64,000 nucleotides of DNA from Triparma columacea (lineage: Eukaryota > Sar > Bolidophyceae > Parmales > Triparmaceae), in NCBI GenBank assembly GCA_030267965.1, contig BRYA01000271.1:34622-98621 (forward strand), read 5' to 3'. Numbering within the stretch: the first letter of the stretch is position 1; the number at the start of each line of letters is the position of its first letter. Both the position numbers and the translations under genes were made by a program. The notes below the pieces were generated by a model. That model was not told the origin of the DNA, made no database searches, and worked only from the letters and a program-made list of their open reading frames with translations. Of the stretch, positions 40,588 through 49,970 are shown one piece after another.

Positions 40588-43500
40588 TTAGAGGAACGTG
40601 TAAGGATTCGTATTTTTGCCATCCATGGAAGAAGACGCGCCCAAAAGAGGCGAGTCTTCAGCCTCTCCCCTTCCCTCACTCTTGGCAACGTGTCCTTTCA
40701 AGTCGGATACATTAACGGTATCCTTCTTGGGCAACAATCTCATGCCGTTCAAGGTGACTGCGAGCATTGCCCCAACGTCACTGCCGATGGCAACCCAGAG
40801 GTTGCCGTAACCGGCCATGACAAGACCAATGACGACGAGCTTCACGACGAGAGAGAAGACAAGGTTCTGCTTGATGACGCGCACGACGCTCCTCCCCATC
40901 TTGATGGAAAATACAAGCTTGGCGATATCACTGTCCATCAAGGCAACATCGGCAGTCTCCATGGCAATGGCCGCCCCTCCCGATGCCATCGCCACACCGA
41001 CATCACTGCACGCAAGAGCAGGAGCATCGTTGACACCATCTCCAACCATGAGAACGTTCCCCCTGGAAATAAAGAGCCCGATTTTCTTCTCAGCCTCCGA
41101 GGCAGCGTCACTGAGGGCAACCTTTCCATATCCGTCCCGTCCCGCCTCCACGTCCCAAGATGAACCATCCTCCTCTCCTTCATTAACAAGAGTCTTCTTG
41201 AACCACTTGACGTAGTTCAGCTTATCAACAGGAAGAAGCCCGCTTTTAATCCTTCCCTCCTCCAGTCCAACTTTTCTAGCGACAGCATTCGCCGCCCCCG
41301 CCCCGTCACCGGTGAGCATGTAAACGTCTATACCCATAGCCTTCAGATCAACTATGGCATCGCGGCTCTCGTCCCTGACCTTGTCAGCGACGTTAAATAC
41401 GGCCACAACACCGACCTTTTCCACAGCCATGAAGCCCACAGTGCCTCCCTCCTCTCCCCAGGCCCTTGCCTTCCTTCTAACACCGAAATCCACCTTGCCC
41501 ATGAAGCCAAGCCTCTCCATAAGCCTCTCGTTTCCGACGTACATTTTCTTGCCGTCCACGACGCCCTGCACGCCCTCGCCCTTAAGGATCTCATGCTCAG
41601 AGGGCTGGTCTCTCTCAGTGAGCTCCACTCCCTCTGCTTTTGCCTTCTGAACGAGCGCAGATGCCATGGGGTGGCTGCTCTCCCTCTCCATAACCGCAAG
41701 GCACCTCAAAACTTCCTTCTCCTTCTTCCACTTTCCGACCATGTCAACATTCAGGACAGCGAACTCTCCGTGCGTCAAGGTTCCAGTCTTATCACTGGCT
41801 ACAATCTTAACTCTCGAAAGCGCCTCAAGGTGAACTCCACCCTTGATGACGATTCCCTTCTGAGCAGTTGCAGCAAGTCCAGCGACGTAAGTGACGGGGG
41901 TGGAAATGATGAGGGCGCAGGGGCACGCAATGACAATGAGCACAATGCCCCTCTCAAGCCATTCCATTCCAATTTCCTTGCCCGCAAGGAACGGCAACGT
42001 GCACATGAGGAAGGACGCCAAGACGACGATTGGAGTGTACCTTTTGGCAAATTCATCAACCAACTTTTCGGTGGGGCTCCTGTTCGCCTGGGCCTCCTCT
42101 ACAAGCTCAATGAGCTTCGAAACAGTCGAGTTCTCAGTAGTAGCCGTGCAGACGATTGTGAGGGGCGCCATTCCGATGTTGATAGTTCCGGAGGAGACCT
42201 GAGACTTGGCTTTCTTCTTCACAGGCCTGCTCTCCCCAGTCAGGGAGCTCTCATCGACGACGGACTCTCCCTTGACAACTTCTCCATCGACCGGGATTTT
42301 GTCTCCGGTTTTCACCAGCACTATGTCCCCGACGGCGACATACTCGGCAGGAACCTCAACGAACTCGGTCTGGCCACCTTCCCCAACAACCTGTTTATTG
42401 GCAGTGTCGGGCCTGAGGCTGACGATGGACTCGAGCGCCCTCTTGGCCTTCCCGGTCGCCCTGCCTTCGAGCCATTCCCCAAGACTAAAGAGGAAGGTTA
42501 AACCAGCGGCCTCCGAGTATTGCTGCAGTCCAATAGCTCCCACAGCCGCAATGAACATGAGGAGGTTGGCGTCCATGTTGTACCTCCTGACGCTGTCCCA
42601 CGTCTTGAGAGCGATGGGATAGATTCCAACGACAAAAGCTGCAAGGGCAAGATACTCAAGCTTCTCGTACGGGTGGGGGAACGCCGGCGCGAACATGGAG
42701 ACAATCCAGAGGATCCCACAGACGATCACATTCGCCCTTGGAAGCCCGAAGGACTCCAAGCTCGACTCGGCCTCCACGGTCACCGGGGCACCCGCAGTCG
42801 GATTGAACACCACAGACTTTCCGGCATCCTTTTTGATACTCGCCCCGAACCCATCCTTGTTGAGCTCGCTCTCCATTTTTTCTGCGGTGATGACGGTAAA
42901 GTCATGCTCCACGTACACAACCTTGGCAGTAACGTTGCACTTGACCGATGCAACTCCCTCGAGAGGCTCCAGGATTTGTAGAATTGGGGGGACCTCGGAT
43001 GCGCAGCACATGTTGGCAATGGCGAAGGAGGATTTGCCGGTTGTCTTCCCTTGGGGGGAGGTTGGCGGAAGAATCTTGGGCCTGCGAGGACCGAAGCGGA
43101 GGGGGTCGTGTTAGCGGTTGAAGTTGTTGCGGTGGGTGCTTGGGTTGGGGCAACGTTTACGAGCAGAGGGGTATCTGATAACGAACAGTTTGACGGTAGA
43201 ACAAATTCCATCCTCGCGACGCTCTTTCACTTCTTGTCTATCCTCACCTAGCGTCCTTCTTCAGGGTAGCGCCGAAGCCTCCATAGTTAAGGGCTTCCAC
43301 AATAGAATCCGCGGAAACCGTCTCGTAGTCATGATAAACATAAACGAGCTTGTTCGTAACATTCACGGTCACCTTTGTGACTCCTTGAAGGGATTCGCAA
43401 ATCTTGGTGATTGGCGGAACCTCAGAGGCGCAGCAAATATTGGTGACGTGAATTGTCGACTTTCCGCTGCATCTAGTCGGGGAGGTCCTAGAAAAAACTT

Positions 43501-45015
43501 TGTCCATGCCGATCGCTTCAACTCTTGGGTCGTCGATCGACTCGTTGAGGGAAGGCAAAACATAATCGAGAACGTTGAACTCCTTCTCTTCCATCTTGAA
43601 AAAAGTCATGGCGACGGAGGTGGAAAGCTGGCGGCGTGCTACCAATTTGAGGACCCCGTGAAAGTCGACGCCGTCGCAGCACTTGCCGGAGTCGTGGGCG
43701 AGGAGGAGGGAGCCGTCGGAGGCGATTGCCAGGTAGTCCTCATGGTCGCCGTGGGCAACCTTGATCGAGGTGCGGACGGCGGACACCCGGGCCGAGGAGT
43801 TGCAGCTGGTGGGAGTCACCTTAGTCACGGAGAAGGAGGGCTTGTTTTGGGTCCTCTTGAGAACGAGCTTCACCTTGGTGAGGCCCATCTCGTTTCCGTC
43901 GCAGTCTTTACCCTTCATATGGGCGTGGAGGTGGGGCTCATCGTCCCCGCACATGCACGTCTCATCAGCTTCGCCGTGGAGGAAGTCCTCGTCGAAGCAG
44001 GTCGTGAGCAGGTCGGCAGGAATCGAGTGGGAGGAGAAACAAATGTTCGTGAGAGAAATCGACGATGGCTCCGTCGTGTACACCCTGTGCGTCCCGGAAA
44101 GATCGTACACATGGAGGTCGTCGTTCATTATGATCGCAGTGAGAGAGTTTGGGGGAGGCGCGGGAGCGGAGGTAGAGCAGCACCCAGAGCTGCAGCCGGA
44201 GGATTTTTTTGGGGTGGAGGGGGCATGGGAATGTGAATGGCCATGGGAATGTGAATGGCCATGGGAATGATCGTGGCCGCCATGGTCGTGGCCATGTCCG
44301 CTATCTGAGTCGCTATCTGAGCCGCTATAGGAGCTGCTATCTGAGCCGCTATCTGAGCCGCTATCTGATCCGCAACCCGACTCCTTCTTCTTGTCACCGT
44401 GGGAGTGACCGTGGTCGTGGCTGTCACCTCCGCCACAACAACCACCCCCCCCACAGTCCTTCTTTGGCTTTAAAATAGCTCTTATTTCCGCCTCAGAAAC
44501 CGTGCCAGAGTCGTATTCTATTTCATACAAGGCACCACCGAGACTCTCGACCGAAAAAATTCCCCTGAGCGAATCCACGGTGGCCTCCACATCCTTGATC
44601 CCGGGAGCTACCTCGACCTTGAGGGTAACGATGCCGCCTCCGTTTCCAACCTCCACCACCTCCTGCGATCTCAAGGAGGACTTGAAGCCAGCCTTGGTCA
44701 CAGCAGCCATTACATCGTGAACGGACACGAAATTCGCATCGTGCGTAAACGTGAACGTCTTTGCCTACGAGGATTGGGGAGCATGTTAGGTGTACTGTGG
44801 GTGCAGGTAGAAGTGGTGCAGGGTTCTCTCACCTTCTTGTCAACGTTGACATTGGACACTTTAAATTTGGCCAATTCCTTCTCTACCAATGGTATTTCCT
44901 TAGGCGCGGGNNNNNNNNNNNNNNNNNNNNNNNNNNNNNNNNNNNNNNNNTGTGAGGGAGAGCTGGAAGTGGCTGCAAGTAGTGGCGGAGCTCTTTCCAG
45001 AAGAATCTCCCATCT
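40588..45015 (-). CDS. Zn/Cd-type P1B ATPase with repeated N-terminal metal-binding modules, at least 4 exons
   Basis: Heavy-metal efflux pump (P1B-2, ZntA/HMA2-4 class). Resolved exons (complement): 43248-44764 and 40588-43081, joined AG/G; an exon ending at 44833 runs into an assembly gap, and the start is probably the ATG at 45015 (MGDSSGKSSATTCSHFQ). Motifs: ESSLTGESRPVKK (phosphatase), IACPCALII (metal site), VASDKTGTLTHGE (phosphorylated Asp), SSHPMA (HP motif), MVGDGVNDAPAL, and the P1B-2-specific Lys (NLVFSLVVK) and Asp (AIGSDVGAML) in the last helices. The N-terminal ~690 residues hold two HMA-like modules with NICCASEVPPI/NMCCASEVPPI in place of CxxC, a third at 44770-44900 whose Cys part falls in the gap, a Cys-free HMA-like unit, a His/Ser/Asp-rich stretch, and a unique domain with CMCGDDEPHLHAHMKG. 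Confidence 0.88.
44911..44950. other. Assembly gap (40 N) in 5' part of the metal ATPase gene
   Basis: Run of N. It removes the probable metal-binding Cys pair of the first module (flanks: SATTCSHFQLSLT on one side, PKEIPLVEKELAKFKV on the other). The length is not a multiple of three, so the frame across it is unresolved. Confidence 0.95.
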
Positions 45016-45409
45016 TCGCTGAACATTTACTTTCGTCCCTCTCTCCACCACACCCCATCTTATCTTACCTTCCCACAACACACACCTTGGACATTGCAGA
45101 CGCTTACTGTCGATTTCCTGCGAGTGGTATGCGCATGGGGAATATGGGGGTTTGGTGAGAAGGGCGAGGAGTGAGCATTGGGCGAGAGGATTGTGCCTTT
45201 GGGTGGGGTTTCGGGACGGCGAGGGGAGGGAAGGGTGTCACGTTTGAATATTATCCAGGCCGGGGTGTAAATGGGCGGGAGATTATTAATACATACATTT
45301 TGTTTTGTGATAAGACTCAGGGCCTCTGGCCAAAGGAGCTGGAGCCGACGTCAATCTCCGAGACCAAGAACCTTCACCTTGAAATTCACTCTCACAAGGA
45401 ATTTCCCTC
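45016..45409. promoter_or_regulatory. Divergent region between metal ATPase and unknown gene
   Basis: About 394 nt. Contains the 5' leader and promoter of the ATPase (minus) and of the 45410 gene (plus). AT-richer around 45280-45310 (TTATTAATACATACATTTTG). A short frame at 45171-45512 overlaps the start of the next gene and is not convincing. Confidence 0.45.
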
Positions 45410-46489
45410 ATGGGTGGCGGCGCGTCTTCAACTGCACAAAGCAGTTGCAGTAAACACGAAAAAACCATCCTCCGGGCACTCGGAAACGCGGATGAGTCTT
45501 CCAAGGGTTTAAATTTCGTCGAGAGCATTTATTTTTCAACCATTAAGACGCTTATGGAGGAGTGCAAGAGCGACGAGGAGGGGAGAGAGGCGATTTTACG
45601 GTACATTTGCCTCGATGCTTTGTTCGGAGGGAGAGGTACGGGGTGGGGTAGTGCCGATATGATTGAGAGAGATGTTGTCCTGGCGTCTGTGGAGGAGGGG
45701 GGGGCAGGGGGGGGGAAGTACTGGTTGGGGGGCAGGCACATATATAGGATATTGTTGAAATGGGGGGATCGGGAGAAGGTGAAATCATGGGCGGTGGGCG
45801 TTGCAGAGGTCATTAAGAACGAGAGCATGAGCAGCTTGAAGGGGGGAAAGAAGAAGAAGGCGAGAGCGGAGGCGGTGCTGGATCTTACGATGGTAGCGCT
45901 GCCATGCATGATCATGTTTGGTGGGATGGACGGGGAGGCGGGGGCAATTCTAAAGGCCTGTGAGTTCGATTTCAATGATAATACAAAGTTAAATGAATGG
46001 TGGGATTGCTTGGGCGCGGACGAGGATAGGTTCCCGAAGAACACCCAGATCTGCTTGAGTACGCTCTTGTTGGCGCTGACGCTTGGGGCCGACAAGAGGG
46101 ATATGGAGAAGTATGTTGAGGTTTTAACGTTGAAGGTTGTTCACGAGTTTGATGATGAATGGTCAACAAAGTTCTTCGGCGGCTCCGGAGCGATCGTGAA
46201 CCTGGTTGCGAGGGTCTGGGAGAAGATCGGAAACTACGAGATGGCTTTCAAGTTCGCAGAGTCCGGGGTTAGGAGGACGGGCCTAGACGGCACGGTTATA
46301 GAGGGCCACGTAAAGCCTGCGGTGGAGGCAGACTGTTTAGCGTTGTTAGGAAGGTGCATGAAAAGGGAGGGGAAAGAGAATGAGGCGGTGGGGTACTACG
46401 AGAGGGCGGAAGAGAAGGCAAAAGGGGCAAATTGCGAAGCGCTGGAAGGGGCTATTAGGGAGGGGAGGGGGCGGTGGCACGAGTTTTGA
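45410..46489 (+). CDS. Hypothetical alpha-helical (TPR-like) protein with myristoylation-type N-terminus
   Basis: Single exon, 359 residues. The N-terminus MGGGASSTAQSSCSKH fits an N-myristoylation signal followed by a Cys for palmitoylation, so membrane attachment is likely. The rest is helical and mixed-charge; C-terminal helices (VARVWEKIGNYEMAFKFAESGVRR; EADCLALLGRCMKREGKENEAVGYYERAEEKAK) have TPR spacing. A Gly-rich loop (EEGGAGGGKYWLGGRH) and a basic KGGKKKKARAEA segment are embedded. I do not recognise the family. It is convergent with the DUF599 gene, with 74 nt between stops. Confidence 0.7.
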   Translation: MGGGASSTAQSSCSKHEKTILRALGNADESSKGLNFVESIYFSTIKTLMEECKSDEEGREAILRYICLDALFGGRGTGWGSADMIERDVVLASVEEGGAGGGKYWLGGRHIYRILLKWGDREKVKSWAVGVAEVIKNESMSSLKGGKKKKARAEAVLDLTMVALPCMIMFGGMDGEAGAILKACEFDFNDNTKLNEWWDCLGADEDRFPKNTQICLSTLLLALTLGADKRDMEKYVEVLTLKVVHEFDDEWSTKFFGGSGAIVNLVARVWEKIGNYEMAFKFAESGVRRTGLDGTVIEGHVKPAVEADCLALLGRCMKREGKENEAVGYYERAEEKAKGANCEALEGAIREGRGRWHEF

Positions 46490-46563
46490 GGGTTACCAAC
46501 GCCACGGTAAGTTATATGAGGAGAGGCCACATTTTGTAACAAAAACAACACAAGCAGTTTTGC

Positions 46564-47472
46564 TTAGATGATCGATGGAGGCTTGTCGAGTTCCTTGAAG
46601 AACCTCCAGAAGCCAACGGCTGCTATACAGTACGCCCCCTCTCCCCCCACGATCCACACGGTCGCGGCAATCGCCAAGTAAAGCCACCTCAAACCTAGCC
46701 ACTGCGCGTTCTGAGAGCCCTCGATCACCTTGTCTACAGCCTCCCCTTTAACCAGGCCGCCCGGGGCCGCAGTCACGGGGAACATGAAACCAGCGTGTGT
46801 CATTAGCCGGGCCCCCTGAAGGAAATTATGGGCAGATAGCAGCAGGCACCCCGAGACGGCAACGAACTGAGCCACCAGCCTCCGCCTGTCCCCCGGGTCG
46901 ACCGAGGCCCTCACCAAGTCCCACATCCTCCCGCTCACGACAGTGAGGAGGGACAGGACCGTGGTGGCTAGGAACGTCTGGGCGGTGATTGCGTTGCGAA
47001 GCGTCTGGACAGCGTACAGCCAGTTCTCGGTGGAACGCACGTGGGAGCTCCAAGCGACGCGGATGGAGACCTGGGACTTTCGCCAGGTCTGCTCACCGGA
47101 TGACTCGCGTTTGTACAGGTTGAGGTGATACCCCAACAGGATCGATGTTCCGAGGAGCCAGCTGCATGGCTTCACAAGCGAGGGCAGAGTGCTCATTGAC
47201 AACTCTGATGTTCCGAGGAGCCAGCTGCATGGTTTCACAAGCGAGGGCAGAGTGCTCATTGACGCCCCTGCAAACCAACCGCATGATTTTGCAATAGGTA
47301 CAGCGGGTACAGCGCGAGTTGGCGCCAATTGCGAACGAGGTGGAGTGTAATTTATTGGGGGTAGAGGTGAAGGCACTCGACAGTGGCTCTTTGGAGGACT
47401 TTGGAAGCCTGCCGTTGTAGAAAAGAGAGAAGACACTACGGAGAGAAGACATACTAATGTAACGAAGCCCAT
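46564..47472 (-). CDS. DUF599 membrane protein, plastid-targeted
   Basis: 302 residues from the ATG at 47472. The frame is open 89 codons further upstream, but the hydrophobic signal begins exactly at MGFVTLVCLLSVVSSLFSTTAG and is followed by FQSPPKSH, a bipartite plastid signal with +1 Phe. The mature part is a DUF599 protein: NWLYAVQTLRNAITAQTFLATTVLSLLTVVSG, VAQFVAVSGCLLLSAHNFLQGARLMTHAGFM and LYLAIAATVWIVGGEGAYCIAAVGFWRFF, i.e. four membrane helices. DUF599 proteins occur in bacteria and plants and have no established role. The transit region contains a perfect in-frame 21-residue tandem duplication (MSTLPSLVKPCSWLLGTS units). It is divergent from the P-loop gene, with about 118 nt between starts. 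Confidence 0.75.
   Translation of the reverse strand: MGFVTLVCLLSVVSSLFSTTAGFQSPPKSHCRVPSPLPPINYTPPRSQLAPTRAVPAVPIAKSCGWFAGASMSTLPSLVKPCSWLLGTSELSMSTLPSLVKPCSWLLGTSILLGYHLNLYKRESSGEQTWRKSQVSIRVAWSSHVRSTENWLYAVQTLRNAITAQTFLATTVLSLLTVVSGRMWDLVRASVDPGDRRRLVAQFVAVSGCLLLSAHNFLQGARLMTHAGFMFPVTAAPGGLVKGEAVDKVIEGSQNAQWLGLRWLYLAIAATVWIVGGEGAYCIAAVGFWRFFKELDKPPSII
47144..47269. repeat. 63-nt direct tandem duplication in the DUF599 gene
   Basis: GATGTTCCGAGGAGCCAGCTG...CTCATTGAC occurs at 47144 and again at 47207 with one or two mismatches. The period of 63 nt keeps frame and adds 21 residues between the transit peptide and first helix. Confidence 0.9.
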
Positions 47473-47590
47473 TTTGGGAGAGGAAAAACGTATAGAAAAA
47501 CACTGAACCAAAAATGCTTTCTCCAGAGATTGCCTTTTTTCTTCCTCACTTCTGGTCTTCCAAACCTCACCATTACGGGGGATCTGAAGC

Positions 47591-49200
47591 ATGCCATACA
47601 TTCCACCAATATCCCCTCCTCTTAACTTATCAGTAACCCTAGACCTATTCCTTCTAACGTTAGATATATGTGTAAAATCCAATGATCCTAGCGAGACCTT
47701 GTTACCTGTCCACACTGTTTTCTGCAAGGATAACGACAAGGCAGAGGACTGGTTAATAGAGACGCTAAAGGTGAGGTATAAGCTGATGGTTTAGGGTGCA
47801 AAACGAGCGAAAAATGGTTCCTTCATTGGAATTGCAGTTGCCTGTCAAAAGGAGCACTCACACTCTCCTTCCCCCTTATCCGAACCCACCCACCAGTCGC
47901 CTGCAATATCATCCTTCCCCATAATCTGCCGTTACGCCCCCTCCACCGGCATAACCCTCCTGTCCACCTCCCCCCCCACCCTCCCCCTCCTCCGCACCCT
48001 CTCCACCCCCGGTCCCAGACAAGTCAGAATATACGTGACCGGGGGTTCCTCACACGCGGGTAAGTCCACCTTCACACTCCTCCTACTCATCTCCCTTCTA
48101 CAGGAGAACTTATGCGAACCCGGGGAGGTGGGGTACGTTAAGCCGACGACACAGTGTGAGAAGAAGGTGAGAAAAGTGGCTCGAAGGCGAGACGAAGACG
48201 ACAAAATCTGAGCAAAACCCCCCCCCCCCCCCCAAACCTTTTAGTCCATAACCACAATGTGGTGTGAGTCTATGGGTGTAAAAACCATCCCCTCTCCCGT
48301 AGTATACTTCAAGGGTTTCACTCGTAGTTATCTCGACGGTGATACCGGTCCTAGTACTCTATCCCATTCCTCCATCCATTCCTCCATATCCTCCTCATTT
48401 TCCTCTTGCAAGTACCTCGTTATCGACGGCGTTGGTTACCCCGCAGTCGGTAGCATAACTGGGACCTCGAACGCCGCGGTCGCGAAGACACTACATGCAC
48501 CGGCTGTAGTCGTAACACCTACGGGCGTAGGCAACGCCGTTGACACCTACGATTACTGCGCTAGCTACATGAGGTACAACGGTTCTTCTGTGTTGGGGTG
48601 TGTGGTTAACGGTGTCGCTAGGGAGGGTTTCTACGACCTGACGTCGGTGAGGGAGTACGTGGGGAAGGGATTAAAGGAGAGGGGGGAGAGGCTTTACGGG
48701 TGCGTGCCTAAGTTCGAGGAGCTGGTTGAAGCTAGGGATGATGAGGAGAGGATGAGGGGAGTACTGGAAGGACCGTTGGGGAAAATTACGGAGGAGTTTA
48801 GAAGGAACGTTGACGTTAAGGCCATTGTGGAGGACGCGGAGATCTGGGCTTACAGGTGAGCTAACAATTTTCAAGGGGGGAGATGTGAAACGGGGAGAGA
48901 GAGAGACCCTGTCAAGCCTCACCCCCTTTCACACTTTCTTTGTAAACCCCCAGGAGCCCTCAAGGTTACCTCGCTCCAAGTTCGTCTGTTGTACCTTCCC
49001 CTCTCCCCCCTCCTTCAAATTCCTCCTTTGAAACCATGGTATCTCCCCCCACCCCCTCCCCCATAACTCGTGGATCTACTACCTTCTTGCCAATGAGTGA
49101 GTCAACCTTTCTGCCGGGGGCGAGTAGTGGAAAGGGTGTGAAAAGAACGAGAGAACAAATTGAAGCTGATGCTGTGAAGAAAGGAGCGAAGGGAGGATGA
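47591..49200 (+). CDS. P-loop protein of the dethiobiotin-synthetase-like (AAA_26) fold, 4 exons
   Basis: Exons 47591-47770, 47897-48166, 48245-48855, 48954-49200; 435 residues. The Walker A loop is in exon 2 (RIYVTGGSSHAGKSTFTLLL), followed by EVGYVKPTTQCEKK and, across the intron, TMWCESMGVKTIPSPVVYFKGFTRSYLDG. Exon 3 adds KYLVIDGVGYPAVGSITGTSNAAVAK, VVTPTGVGNAVDTYDYCASY and LGCVVNGVAREGFYDL, which match the BioD-like domain also found at the N-terminus of some phosphotransacetylases. It is not a biotin gene by context. The last exon encodes a Ser/Pro-rich tail ending TREQIEADAVKKGAKGG. Intron 3 ends in a tract of 16 C followed by AAACCTTTTAG. The substrate is unknown; this is likely an ATP-dependent ligase or regulator. 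Confidence 0.72.
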
Positions 49201-49769
49201 GGGAAATAGCGCACCTACTCCCCCCCGCCACCCCCAAAAAACAAAGGGGGAAAGGGGAAAGGGCGCGCGACATACAGCAAACAAAAACTAGGGAAAGAAG
49301 GTTCGGATGAAGGGGAATATAGGCTTTGTTTAATGACGGCATGAAATGATCATTCAACATGATTGAAAAAAAAACGAAAGAGCCCGACAAACAGGCAACA
49401 ACTACAAAGTACCCCGAGAACGTATAACCCTAAACCTTCACGTTTATGGAAATAATAAATAACATAAATTCCACACTTCCCTTACTTTTCGTCCAATAAA
49501 AAGTCAAAAGTCGTTTGTTCAGTAAAAACCTCTCTTCCCTAATTCCAATATCCCCATAATTCCTCATTTCCCTTCCCCCCTATCCCCCCCGATTTTACAT
49601 TTAACCCCATCATCTCTAAAAAGGAACATTCTTTCCCCGATCCATCTTTCCAACGCCACCGCCGTATTCCCAGTACCCTAACATCCCCACCTTCAACATA
49701 ACAAGGGTTATAGATTCTTGCAGTTAGACGCGAGTAGCATAAGGTCTTTCTGTAGTAGATTGGGGGCTT
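49201..49769. other. Intergenic region with degenerate copy of GCN5 3' end
   Basis: Convergent region between the P-loop gene and GCN5. The first half (49201-49560) is AT-richer UTR-like sequence with no gene. From about 49567 to 49765 it contains a diverged duplicate of the last ~200 nt of the GCN5 gene (see repeat). A short frame across the duplication junction (49724-49981) is an artefact. Confidence 0.7.
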
Positions 49770-49970
49770 TCATTTCCCTTCCCCCCTATCCCCTCCGATT
49801 TTACATTTAACCCCATCATCTCTAAAAAGGAACATTCTTTCCCCGATCCATCTTTCCAGCGCAACCGCCGTATCCCAGTACCCGTTATCCCCCCCTTCAA
49901 CATACGGGTTAAAGATTTTACAGTTAGATGCGAGTAGCATGAGGTCTTTCTGTAGTTGTTTCCTGTTAGT
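49567..49970. repeat. ~200-nt tandem duplication of the GCN5 last-exon end
   Basis: CATTTCCCTTCCCCCCTATCCC...CCAGTACCC at about 49567-49680 recurs at 49771-49882, and the following ~80 nt (CTTCAACATA...TTAGATGCGAGTAGCAT, AAGGTCTTTCTGTAGT) are also duplicated. The distal copy has several small indels and in-frame stops relative to the bromodomain sequence and lies beyond the functional stop codon. Confidence 0.85.

Noticed and set aside
43118..44236. 372-codon plus-strand frame antisense to the metal ATPase N-terminus
   Set aside because: The minus strand carries repeated CCASE modules and proper splice sites; the plus frame shows no domain.
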